Made by a program: the position numbers and the translations under genes
Source: PGYT01 sp963675055
GTDB taxonomy: Bacteria; Bacteroidota; Ignavibacteria; Ignavibacteriales; Melioribacteraceae
Length of the DNA stretch: 64,000 nt
Direction: 5' to 3'
NCBI GenBank assembly: GCA_963675055.2
Contig: CAXXJE010000004.1
Coordinates: forward strand, 372,001-436,000
Shown: piece by piece, positions 1-7,297 of the stretch
How the letters are laid out: each line of letters starts with the position of its first letter
How positions within the stretch are numbered: position 1 is the stretch's first letter
Notes under the pieces: generated by a model
Told to the model about the DNA's origin: nothing
Seen by the model: only the letters and a program-made list of their open reading frames with translations
Database searches by the model: none

Positions 1-1238
1 CGGAATTTATGAGTTTCGCTAAACAGGGAAGACTGGTAGATCAGATTTAGAAAGACGTTTTTATGTTCACCGGAGTATTTACGACTTCCAAATTCAGCGT
101 TGTTATCGAACTTATTAAACGCCCACTGGAAACCGATACTTTTGTAACTGCTGTTCGGAAAAATGTAGCCTGCCTTTCCGTAAATTCTGAAATTATCATT
201 GTCACTTCTGAACCTGTACGGACTCTGACCGGAATTTTCATTAACGGATGAAAGTGTACCGCCTTTTTTCTTATTCCTGAAGTATTGAACACCCAATTGG
301 GACTCGAAATCATTATCGCCGAAGTATTTCCATTTTTGTTGAACATTGAATGTATTGGATTTGGGCATATCCATAAAGTTATCATTGTTTACGTCCGACT
401 CATGCTGTCTGGAACTTGCATGCAGCAAAGTTATAGTGGATAGTTTTGAGCCCAGATTTCTTCGAACATTCAGGTTCCCTTCGAATCTTTGTTCATTATT
501 TCCGTAAACATTCAGGAGAATGTCTTTCTCGTTTATTGCAAACGGTTTTACCATGCCGATATCCACCTGACCGGTAATCGATTCGAATCCGTTGACAACT
601 GATCCAATACCCTTTGATACATTAATCGATTGGATCCAGGGACCGGGAAGAAAAGCGAGTCCGATATTGGAATTCAATCCGCGCAGATAAGGAATAGCCT
701 CGAGAGTTTTTTGTGTATAAACACCAGATAAACCGAGCATTTCAATCTGCTTAATTCCTGTTATAGCATCAGTTACCGAAACATCCACTGAAGGATTGGT
801 TTCGAAACTCTCCGAAAGGTCGCAGCAGGCCATCTTATTGAGCTCTCTTTTGGAAATGACTTGAGTGTTTTCAACTGCCTTGTAGTCTAATACTGTACTG
901 CTGCGCTCCGCGGTAATCTCAATATCATCAACTTCACCTGTTGTACTTCTTAGAGTAACTTCGATATATTCTTGATTGATCACATCGATTGTGTCGGGTT
1001 CATATCCGACAAAGCTGATAACAAGCAAGTTTGATTCAGGGCTTTTGGGAATATTGAACACTCCATCCGGATTACTGGCAGTGCCAACACTTGTACCAAG
1101 AAATATAATATTTGCACCCGGAAGCACACTTTTATTCCCATTCGAATCTAATCCGTAAATCTTTCCTTCAATAATATCCTTAGCGAAAAGAGATATTCCA
1201 GCCAGAAACATTAATGTAAATATCATTGATTTATTCAT
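1..1238 (-). CDS. TonB-dependent outer membrane receptor, probably metal-related (3' part off the window)
   Basis: Read directly from the minus strand: an open frame starts at the ATG at 1236-1238 and stays open to base 1, giving about 412 residues of the N-terminal part. Residues 1-20 form a signal peptide. Residues about 22-100 look like a carboxypeptidase-regulatory-like (CarboxypepD_reg) beta domain. From about 110 the TonB plug begins, with an adjacent cysteine pair at C138-C139 ('MACCDLSESF') and the plug motif 'VTGQVD'-like segment 'ITGQVDIGM', then the first barrel strands. It lies 32 bases downstream of an HMA-domain gene in the same direction. Receptors with this plug and an HMA partner are seen in Bacteroidota and are thought to handle copper or a similar soft metal. 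The family is secure; the substrate is inferred from the neighbours. The C-terminal barrel cannot be seen. Confidence 0.88.
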   Translation of the reverse strand, partial: MNKSMIFTLMFLAGISLFAKDIIEGKIYGLDSNGNKSVLPGANIIFLGTSVGTASNPDGVFNIPKSPESNLLVISFVGYEPDTIDVINQEYIEVTLRSTTGEVDDIEITAERSSTVLDYKAVENTQVISKRELNKMACCDLSESFETNPSVDVSVTDAITGIKQIEMLGLSGVYTQKTLEAIPYLRGLNSNIGLAFLPGPWIQSINVSKGIGSVVNGFESITGQVDIGMVKPFAINEKDILLNVYGNNEQRFEGNLNVRRNLGSKLSTITLLHASSRQHESDVNNDNFMDMPKSNTFNVQQKWKYFGDNDFESQLGVQYFRNKKKGGTLSSVNENSGQSPYRFRSDNDNFRIYGKAGYIFPNSSYKSIGFQWAFNKFDNNAEFGSRKYSGEHKNVFLNLIYQSSLFSETHKF

Positions 1239-1270
1239 TACAATCCTTTTTCTGTATGCACATAATTGAA

Positions 1271-1615
1271 TTAGTGAGTTTTAGCATTATCTCTGTATAA
1301 GCAGCATCCGGGAAGCTGTGTATAAACTGAGTCGGCTGCTGTGAAAGCATCGGAATCATGACCCACCAGTGCAATTCTGTGCTTAAGAGAATCCAGTGAA
1401 ATCGCATCTGAATAAGCAATCTTAAGGTTTTTTGTCACTTTATTCCATTTAGCAAATTTTACTTCATCTATATCCAGGGCTTCTTCAATTCTGTCTTTAC
1501 ATTGATCGCAGTTTCCATAGACTTTAAATGTGGTTTCTTCAATTTTATCCTGCCCAAAGATTATTACAGTGAATAAAACCATAATTAGAATCAGATATAT
1601 ATTTAAGATTTTCAT
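1271..1615 (-). CDS. Exported heavy-metal-associated (HMA) domain protein
   Basis: A 114-residue protein. Residues 1-21 are a hydrophobic signal peptide ending 'IIFGQ'. The mature part carries an HMA fold with the metal-binding CxxC at C36/C39 ('YGNCDQCKDRIE') and the alternating beta-alpha pattern of the family, including 'VGHDSDAF' near the second helix. A second cysteine pair sits near the C-terminus at C104-C105 ('LPGCCLYRD'), which periplasmic HMA proteins of Bacteroidota commonly have. It probably binds Cu(I) or another thiophilic metal in the periplasm and passes it to or from the downstream TonB receptor. It is the middle gene of a three-gene minus-strand operon. Metal identity is inferred. 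Confidence 0.85.
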   Translation of the reverse strand: MKILNIYLILIMVLFTVIIFGQDKIEETTFKVYGNCDQCKDRIEEALDIDEVKFAKWNKVTKNLKIAYSDAISLDSLKHRIALVGHDSDAFTAADSVYTQLPGCCLYRDNAKTH

Positions 1616-1672
1616 TTCGTACCTCTCTTTAAATTATAAATTGAATACGGCAGGCATACAAACAACATAAGT

Positions 1673-1683
1673 ATTACCGTAAT
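1673..1683. promoter_or_regulatory. Short palindrome between the Cys-rich and HMA genes
   Basis: ATTAC-C-GTAAT forms a perfect 5+1+5 palindrome in the 124-base gap upstream of the HMA gene. It could be part of an operator for a metal-responsive repressor, but it is short and matches no consensus I can name, so chance is a real alternative. Confidence 0.2.
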
Positions 1684-1739
1684 GTATTTATGAATAAAAG
1701 TAATTTAGAATGATGATATTATAATATTAAAGAGAAGGT

Positions 1740-2126
1740 CTAAATTATTAGAACGGAGGATTGTAAGTATAGTTTTTGAGGAAAATTCATGTTTATTGTT
1801 TGTATGAATAGGGATTCATTCTTTTTGGCATATGTTAAATCTTTTAATGAATTATCTTTTAATACAAAAAGTAATTCAATATTCTTATTGAAATCTACCG
1901 TGCTAAGATTGTAATTATCCTCAATTTTAAACGTCTTAATTTCATCGACACAACATGAACCATCACAACAGGAACAGCAACAATCACAAGAGGATGAACC
2001 TGAATAGTTGTTAAATGCAATTCCATCCGAGGAAACTTTCCCGAGGCAAAAAGTATTTGAAGTAAAAATGCCTATTGTGAAAGACAAATATAAAACTGTC
2101 AATAATATGTGTAATGTCTTTTTCAT
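1740..2126 (-). CDS. Small exported cysteine-rich protein (HYC_CC_PP-like)
   Basis: I place the start at the ATG at 2124-2126, preceded by 'AGGAA' about 7 bases upstream. A longer frame to 2186 exists but lacks a ribosome site and would bury the signal peptide. The 128-residue product has a signal peptide (about residues 1-24) and then a dense cluster of eight cysteines in 13 residues (C47, C49-51, C53-54, C58-59). The rest is hydrophilic with a hydrophobic C-terminal strand. It resembles the small Cys-rich exported proteins encoded beside HMA and TonB receptor genes in Bacteroidota (named HYC_CC_PP in some annotations), although the usual His-Tyr-Cys start of that motif is not obvious. A metal-binding role is likely but inferred. 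Confidence 0.68.
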   Translation of the reverse strand: MKKTLHILLTVLYLSFTIGIFTSNTFCLGKVSSDGIAFNNYSGSSSCDCCCSCCDGSCCVDEIKTFKIEDNYNLSTVDFNKNIELLFVLKDNSLKDLTYAKKNESLFIQTINMNFPQKLYLQSSVLII

Positions 2127-2191
2127 ATCAATTCCTGGAAATGATATTACAAAAGTTTGATGAAAAGTAAAAGTGTATTTAAGCAAGCCCC

Positions 2192-2225
2192 AAAAAAAAG
2201 GGAAGTAATAAAAATTACTTCCCTT
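2192..2225 (-). terminator. Intrinsic terminator of tRNA-Ser
   Basis: On the minus strand, just after the tRNA 3' end, a perfect 12-base-pair stem (AAGGGAAGTAAT / ATTACTTCCCTT, arms at 2198-2209 and 2214-2225) with a 4-base loop is followed by an uninterrupted run of T. This is a textbook rho-independent terminator and separates the tRNA from the metal operon downstream. Confidence 0.85.
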
Positions 2226-2230
2226 AAATG

Positions 2231-2320
2231 CGGAGAGGGAGGGATTCGAACCCTCGGTACCAGTTTACCCAGTACGACGGTTTAGCAAACCGTTGGTTTC
2301 AGCCACTCACCCACCTCTCC
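2231..2320 (-). tRNA. tRNA-Ser (anticodon GCU)
   Basis: A 90-base class II tRNA on the minus strand. The acceptor stem GGAGAGG pairs perfectly with CCTCTCC, the discriminator is G, and CCA is not encoded. The D arm contains 'GGGTGAGTGGCTGAAACC', the anticodon loop is TTGCTAA with anticodon GCT at 2284-2286 (complement), a long variable arm is closed by GTAC/GTAC, and the T arm is GAGGG-TTCGAAT-CCCTC. It decodes AGC/AGU serine codons. It is followed by a strong terminator. Confidence 0.97.
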
Positions 2321-2358
2321 GGGACTGAAAAATTAAAATAAAACTATGGAAAACTATA

Positions 2359-2440
2359 GACGGTTTAGAATCCCGATAGTCATCGGGATCAGCCACTCAC
2401 CTTTATCGCGCTTTGCGGGGCACCTCTCCATAGCTGAAAA
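2359..2440 (-). pseudogene. Scrambled partial copy of the tRNA-Ser 5' half carrying a 20-base palindrome
   Basis: Directly upstream of tRNA-Ser, three blocks of its 5' half recur in the same order: GACGGTTTAG (2359-2368, copy of 2277-2286), CAGCCACTCACC (2390-2401) and CACCTCTCC (2421-2429), ending in CTGAAAA as after the real tRNA. Between the blocks the D-stem/anticodon region is replaced by the perfect palindrome ATCCCGAT-AGTC-ATCGGGAT (2370-2389), and the acceptor/D junction by a GC-rich insert (2402-2420). There is no anticodon loop, variable arm or T arm, so it cannot be a working tRNA. It is best read as a duplication remnant hit by small palindromic repeat units. Origin is inferred. 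Confidence 0.6.
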
Positions 2441-2552
2441 TTTATTACAAAATTTTGTTAAGAACATTCTAATAAGAAATACAAATATAGAAACATTTTC
2501 ATAAATCAAAAATATTTATTTGAAATATGTCTAATAATCAACTTAATACGAA

Positions 2553-3299
2553 TCATAACATTTTTCTGACGGTATATAAGAATATTAAAGTAAAAAATAT
2601 CATAATATCATACATGACAGCTTCTTGTACTTCTATAGTTGATATTTTATTATCAAACCTATTGTAAATAAATTTATGAATAAACCATATAAAAGGAACA
2701 AAAGGTTTTAGTCCAATACAATATTGTCTCTGAATTTTTTCGAATTTATCAATTCTTATAGCAGTTTTTTCAGGATAAGCGATTGCTACATTTGGATTAT
2801 ACTTTAATTCATCATGCATTGTTGAATCGGGGCCCATGAGTTTAAGATTGAGTTGATGAAGTGCAGATTCTGTAGCTATAAGATGAGTATAAGAACCCAT
2901 GTGTTTGTGAACAAAGGCAATAAATAATAATAGTATTATTATACTCGTTCCAGTTAATAACTTGAATTTGCCATTTATTAAAAGTTTGAATTTATTACAG
3001 ACATCGATTCTCATTAATGATAATAGTAAAACACTGATCCCACTAACATAAAACGCAGTTGTAGTCCACATTGCAACTTCTTTTCTATTGATTTGAGCCT
3101 TTCGAGATGATATCACTTCATTATTATACTCTCTCAATTTGTCAATATTCTCGACATGAAAGTCAGAGGAAAAAGAATCAGGCATTATAATTTTCGGATT
3201 ATGAAAAAATACTGCATAAATTGATAGTATTGTAATTAACGCTATAAAAGAATACCAATACGGATGAGATTTAAACTTACTGATTAACAAAGATTTCAT
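2553..3299 (-). CDS. Multi-pass membrane protein of unknown function
   Basis: A 248-residue protein I do not recognise. It shows about four hydrophobic segments (near residues 16-32, 77-97, 115-131 and 229-245). A charged external or periplasmic stretch (about 45-75) follows the first, and a larger soluble loop of about 85 residues lies between the third and fourth. The loop has no catalytic motif I can name. It lies 34 bases downstream of the MFS transporter gene in the same direction and may be co-transcribed with it. The base composition looks more AT-rich than the neighbours, which could mean a lineage-specific gene. Reality of the gene is supported by length, clear membrane topology and lack of overlap. 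Confidence 0.65.
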   Translation of the reverse strand: MKSLLISKFKSHPYWYSFIALITILSIYAVFFHNPKIIMPDSFSSDFHVENIDKLREYNNEVISSRKAQINRKEVAMWTTTAFYVSGISVLLLSLMRIDVCNKFKLLINGKFKLLTGTSIIILLLFIAFVHKHMGSYTHLIATESALHQLNLKLMGPDSTMHDELKYNPNVAIAYPEKTAIRIDKFEKIQRQYCIGLKPFVPFIWFIHKFIYNRFDNKISTIEVQEAVMYDIMIFFTLIFLYTVRKML

Positions 3300-3333
3300 C
3301 TTATTTACCTTTTATTGTTATTACAAATACCCA

Positions 3334-4869
3334 TCAGTTTTCCGCTCTTTTCTTAATGACCATTTTATCATAGGCAAGAATAAGAAAAGCTGTAACAACA
3401 GCGAGAATTGCAAAAACCAGCCACATCAGATCAGGTCTGTTCATATCCCGCGCGAATGCAGCGTAAAACTGTCCGGAAAGGATACCGCCGAATAAGTTAC
3501 CAAGAGCCACACACCAGTAAAAGTATCCCATATACAACGCGGTTTTTCCAGGAGGCGCAATCTTACCGGTATATTCTTTCGATTTCGGACTAGCCATCAT
3601 TTCACCGAAAGAGAAAACCACAATACCGGCAACAACAATCCAGCCGGTTGTTCCCCATATCATAATAGTAAAACTGACTACTGTTACCAGTGTGCCCCAG
3701 AATATAGTTGTGAACGGTTTAAGGCGGGTTACAAAATAGGATACCAGCACCTGGAAGAAAATAATTGCGCCCGCATTAATATTTATAATATATTCCGGAT
3801 TAACCTGACCTTCATGAACCATTGAGTCCTTGAATCCCTGTATGTAACTGCCGAGACCAATAGAACTCATCAATCCCGTTATAGATGTCAATAAATCGGC
3901 TGTATCAACAAAGTCCTCGATATAAACAGGGAGAGTGTAGAATATCTGGTTGAAGGATGTCCAGAACCCTGACATGAGCAGCAGGAATAACCCGAATCTC
4001 CAGTCACCCATTTTCATCGGCTGCATATGCCAGGCAACATTTCTGCCCTTGTTCTTTTTTACTGTAGCATCATAACCAAAATTCGCTGCAAACCATGCAA
4101 GACAGAAAACGATAATCTGTGTCCAGGTGAAAGTCCCGTCTGAAGTGTATTTGGATCCGACCACAAGTACTACTAACAATCCGAATATAAAAAGGAAAAA
4201 CCTGGCGTTTCCTAGAACTTCAACCATGCCTTCCATGACCTGCCCGAAACTCTTATTACTTTTTTCTTCACCTTCAATTTTAGGTTCTTTGTACATTATA
4301 GAAACAAAAATAAAATTGATCGCAATCCATCCCGCGGAGGCAATGAAAACGTATTCCCACGATATTGCACGAACTATTCCGGCTATAATCGGGCCGACAA
4401 ATCCGCCGATATTTACCATCATGTAGAAAATACCAAATCCCATTGAAGATGTTTTATCGTTAGTAGTTTTCGAGATCGTTCCGATTATCACCGGTTTGAA
4501 TGTACCGGCGCCCACAGCAACAAGCATAAATGCAAGGAAGAATGTCGGGAACGAAGTCAACTGACCAAGGAGATAATATGCAGGAACGAGTATAGAGAAA
4601 GCGATGAAAAGTATTCGTCTAAAGCCGTACCTGTCTGCAAGTGCGCCGGATACAACCGGGAATAGATAAAGGAAGAAAGTAACAACACCTTGTAATACAC
4701 CTCTGTCTTCATGCGAGAAGCCTAATCCTCCGTCTTTAACAGACCCGGTAATGTACAATGAAGATACGGCAAAGAATCCGTACCAGGCCATTCTTTCAAA
4801 AATTTCCATTATGTTGGCTGCCCAGAATGAAACAGGGAAGTCCTTCAATCGAATTTTGGTATTATCCAT
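3334..4869 (-). CDS. MFS transporter of the proton-dependent oligopeptide (POT/PTR) type
   Basis: A 511-residue integral membrane protein with 12 or more hydrophobic segments. POT-like signatures are visible: 'FERMAWYGFFAV' in helix 1, where POT transporters have an ExxERFxYYG-type motif; 'LADRYGFRRIL' in the loop after helix 2; 'GAGTFKPVIIGTISK', like the GTGxxKPN segment; and 'FGIFYMMVNIGGFVGP', like the FYxxINxG motif. It probably imports di- and tripeptides or related solutes by proton symport. The canonical ExxER arginine arrangement is altered, so the substrate could differ. It is divergent from purC across a 173-base gap. Confidence 0.8.
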   Translation of the reverse strand: MDNTKIRLKDFPVSFWAANIMEIFERMAWYGFFAVSSLYITGSVKDGGLGFSHEDRGVLQGVVTFFLYLFPVVSGALADRYGFRRILFIAFSILVPAYYLLGQLTSFPTFFLAFMLVAVGAGTFKPVIIGTISKTTNDKTSSMGFGIFYMMVNIGGFVGPIIAGIVRAISWEYVFIASAGWIAINFIFVSIMYKEPKIEGEEKSNKSFGQVMEGMVEVLGNARFFLFIFGLLVVLVVGSKYTSDGTFTWTQIIVFCLAWFAANFGYDATVKKNKGRNVAWHMQPMKMGDWRFGLFLLLMSGFWTSFNQIFYTLPVYIEDFVDTADLLTSITGLMSSIGLGSYIQGFKDSMVHEGQVNPEYIININAGAIIFFQVLVSYFVTRLKPFTTIFWGTLVTVVSFTIMIWGTTGWIVVAGIVVFSFGEMMASPKSKEYTGKIAPPGKTALYMGYFYWCVALGNLFGGILSGQFYAAFARDMNRPDLMWLVFAILAVVTAFLILAYDKMVIKKRAEN

Positions 4870-4904
4870 ATATATTCCTTATTCTTCTGGTAAACTTTTG
4901 TAAA

Positions 4905-4936
4905 TTTGAATAAAGTGTTTCGGGTAATTATATTTG
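4905..4936 (+). promoter_or_regulatory. Candidate promoter for the purC operon
   Basis: TTGAAT (4906-4911), 17 bases, TATATT (4929-4934). The same stretch also reads TTTG, 20 bases, TATATTTG, which fits the Bacteroidota -33 TTTG / -7 TAnnTTTG promoter. It would give a leader of roughly 100 bases before purC. I see no purine riboswitch in that leader. Confidence 0.5.
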
Positions 4937-5042
4937 AACTTATGGTTGGCTAATCTATGAAATATTTATGAATCATTAAAATTTCTGCCTGCTTAATCAG
5001 ATCATCGAATATTGAATAAAAGAAAATATATACGGGGTAAAA

Positions 5043-5933
5043 ATGAGCAAAGTTATTCTAAAAACTGAATTCGAGAAATTGAATTTCTGGAAAAGCGGAA
5101 AAGTAAGAGATATATACGATCTCGGAGAATACTATCTGCTTGTCTCAAGTGACAGACTCTCTGCATTTGACGTAATTATGGATCAAGGCATTCCAAACAA
5201 GGGAAAGGTACTTAATAAGATTTCAGAGTTTTGGTTCGAGCATTGTGAAGATATTATCGAAAATCATATTGTTTCCACTGATGTTAACGAGTATCCGGAA
5301 ATATGCAGTGAGTATAAAGAAGATCTTGACGGTAGATCGATGCTTTGTAAGAAAGCGGAACTTGTACCACTGGAATGTATAGTCCGTGGTTATATTTCAG
5401 GATCAGGTTGGAAAGACTATCAGAAAACCGGGGCTATTTGCGGAATCGAATTGCCTTCAGGACTTGTGGAGTCAGACAAACTACCGGAAGTTATTTTCAC
5501 GCCGTCAACAAAAGCTGAAATCGGTGATCACGACGAAAACATAAGCGAGGAGAAGGCAATTGAAATAGTTGGTCAGGAAGCTTACGATACTGTTAAGGAA
5601 ACAGCTATAAAAGTATATAAGAAAGCCTACGAATATGCATATTCAAAGGGAATCATTATCGCCGATACGAAAATGGAATTCGGTGTTTATGACGGTAAGA
5701 TTATACTAATCGATGAGTTGCTGACTCCGGATTCATCCAGATTCTGGCCTCTTGACAAATATGAACCGGGCAGGGCGCAAGATAGTTATGACAAACAATA
5801 TGTTCGCGACTATCTGTTGTCTATTGATTTCAATAAGCAGCCTCCGGCTCCTACCTTGCCTGAAGAAGTAATTAATAATACGTCAATCAAGTATGAAGAA
5901 GCTTTATATCAGTTAACGGGTCAGAAACTGTAG
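5043..5933 (+). CDS. purC: Phosphoribosylaminoimidazole-succinocarboxamide synthase (SAICAR synthetase)
   Basis: This enzyme joins aspartate to CAIR with ATP in de novo purine synthesis, in the cytoplasm. The 296-residue sequence has the family's N-terminal 'GKVRDIYDLG' and 'SSDRLSAFDV' motifs, 'VRGYISGSGWKDY' in the middle and 'DELLTPDSSRFWP' toward the C-terminus. The length matches the longer form found in yeast and many Bacteroidota rather than the roughly 240-residue E. coli form. It starts an overlapped plus-strand run; its TAG is immediately followed by the ATG of the DUF971 gene. guaB and purD, also purine genes, lie further downstream in the window but not in the same run. Confidence 0.97.
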   Translation: MSKVILKTEFEKLNFWKSGKVRDIYDLGEYYLLVSSDRLSAFDVIMDQGIPNKGKVLNKISEFWFEHCEDIIENHIVSTDVNEYPEICSEYKEDLDGRSMLCKKAELVPLECIVRGYISGSGWKDYQKTGAICGIELPSGLVESDKLPEVIFTPSTKAEIGDHDENISEEKAIEIVGQEAYDTVKETAIKVYKKAYEYAYSKGIIIADTKMEFGVYDGKIILIDELLTPDSSRFWPLDKYEPGRAQDSYDKQYVRDYLLSIDFNKQPPAPTLPEEVINNTSIKYEEALYQLTGQKL

Positions 5934-6245
5934 ATGACACCGGTTAAATTATCCCTGAAAGAACAGGGTATGCTATCCATACATTGGGATGATAATTCGG
6001 AAGCAAGAATTAAACTTTCGAATCTCCGGAAAAAATGTCCATGCGCTATATGTAATTCAGATAGCAAAGAGAGGGGAGCGAAATACATACCCATTTATAC
6101 CAGGGAGCAACTTACTGTGTCGAAAATATCAATAGTTGGAAGTTACGCTGTTGGCGTTGAGTGGCAGGATGGACACAATACCGGAATTTATGATTTTAAT
6201 TATCTAAGAAAGATATGTGATTGGGTCCAAGAGGTTAGTAAATGA
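5934..6245 (+). CDS. DUF971 domain protein
   Basis: A 103-residue protein matching the DUF971 fold (related to the N-terminal domain of gamma-butyrobetaine hydroxylase). Visible marks are 'LSIHWDDNSEARIKLSNLRKKCPCAIC', a cysteine-rich CPCAIC segment, then 'VSKISIVGSYAVGVEWQDGHNTGIYDFNYLRKIC'. Family members are found fused to or beside iron-sulfur carrier (Mrp/ApbC) genes, but no such gene is adjacent here. The precise role is unknown. It abuts purC with no gap and overlaps pgsA by 4 bases (ATGA), so it is translated as part of the same run. Confidence 0.85.
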   Translation: MTPVKLSLKEQGMLSIHWDDNSEARIKLSNLRKKCPCAICNSDSKERGAKYIPIYTREQLTVSKISIVGSYAVGVEWQDGHNTGIYDFNYLRKICDWVQEVSK

Positions 6246-6841
6246 TATTACCGAATCAGTTGACTGTTGCCCGTATAGTTTTAACACCTGTATTCCTTTA
6301 CCTGTTTTTATCAGACAACCCGGTTCTCAAGCAGATATCCCTGGCTGTTTATATTATTGCAGCCATAACCGACTGGTACGACGGATGGCTGGCGCGCAAG
6401 TTCAATTACATTACTTCGTGGGGAAAGTTTCTTGATCCGCTTGCTGATAAAATCCTAACTTCATCTGCTTTTATAGCCTTTGCTTATCTTGGCGTGCTTA
6501 AATGGTGGATGGTGATAATAATCGTCTTCCGTGATTTCCTTATTACCGGGTTAAGAGCATATGCTGAGTACAGGAAGCAATTCTTCTCAACTAGTGTTCT
6601 CGCCAAATGGAAAACATTTTTTCAGATGGTTTTTATTTATTACCTGCTATTTGTATATACTGCAGGCACAATGGATATTGTAAAGACTAGATATAATAAT
6701 ATTTATCTAACCCTGACCGATCCGGCAATTATCTATTATTCAATGCTTACCATAACTTTGATTACTTTACTTACTGGCATTCACTACCTGAATCGTAACA
6801 AATTACTAATTAAAAAATTATTGACATTTGAAACTAAATAG
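6242..6841 (+). CDS. pgsA: CDP-diacylglycerol--glycerol-3-phosphate 3-phosphatidyltransferase
   Basis: Catalyses the committed step to phosphatidylglycerol in the inner membrane. The CDP-alcohol phosphotransferase signature is complete: D44, D47, G48, A51, R52, G61, D65, D69 ('DWYDGWLAR' and 'GKFLDPLAD'). The 199 residues contain about four to five membrane segments. It overlaps the DUF971 gene by 4 bases upstream and pgpA by 14 bases downstream, which encodes the next enzyme of the same pathway, so translational coupling is likely. Confidence 0.95.
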   Translation: MILPNQLTVARIVLTPVFLYLFLSDNPVLKQISLAVYIIAAITDWYDGWLARKFNYITSWGKFLDPLADKILTSSAFIAFAYLGVLKWWMVIIIVFRDFLITGLRAYAEYRKQFFSTSVLAKWKTFFQMVFIYYLLFVYTAGTMDIVKTRYNNIYLTLTDPAIIYYSMLTITLITLLTGIHYLNRNKLLIKKLLTFETK

Positions 6842-7289
6842 TTTTGAAAAATTAATTGGTTCTGGCTTGTACACTGGATTTATTCCATTTGCATCAGGTA
6901 CATTTGGCAGCCTTGCGGCCGTAGTTTTATATTTGATTCCGGGTTTTGAAAACCCTACTTTCATGGGGATAATAATTTTAATAACAATTCTTTATGGTAT
7001 AGGGATTAGTTCGAAGTTCGAAGTTGTCTACGGGGAAGATCCTTCACAGTGTACTATCGATGAATTCGCGGGAACATGGATATCTTTATTATTTATTCCT
7101 AAGCAATGGATTACTGTCCTCGGAGCTTTTGTTATATGGAGAATACTTGATATTGTAAAACCTTTTCCAGCTGACAAAGCCGAAAATCTGAAAGGGGGGC
7201 TTGGTATTATGCTTGATGATGTTATTGCTGGTTTTTACACTTTCATCATTATGCATTTTATCATCTATCTAACAACAAATTTTAGCTGA
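6828..7289 (+). CDS. pgpA: Phosphatidylglycerophosphatase A
   Basis: Removes the phosphate from phosphatidylglycerophosphate made by PgsA. The 153-residue membrane protein has the PgpA motifs 'GSGLYTGFIPFASGTFGSL' at the N-terminus, 'DPSQCTIDEFAGTWIS' in the middle and 'FPADKAENLKGGLGIMLDDVIAG' in the C-terminal half, holding the conserved acidic residues. The start is TTG at 6828, inside the end of pgsA (14-base overlap); no better start is present before the conserved region. Confidence 0.95.
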   Translation: MKLNSFEKLIGSGLYTGFIPFASGTFGSLAAVVLYLIPGFENPTFMGIIILITILYGIGISSKFEVVYGEDPSQCTIDEFAGTWISLLFIPKQWITVLGAFVIWRILDIVKPFPADKAENLKGGLGIMLDDVIAGFYTFIIMHFIIYLTTNFS

Positions 7290-7297
7290 GAATAAAG

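Noticed and set aside
2127..2186. A longer N-terminus for the Cys-rich protein
   Set aside because: The upstream extension lacks a ribosome site and would place a charged segment before the signal peptide, while AGGAA precedes the chosen ATG.
4937..5042. A purine or other riboswitch in the purC leader
   Set aside because: I found no paired P1 stem or conserved loop motifs of a known purine riboswitch; the leader is AT-rich without stable long stems.
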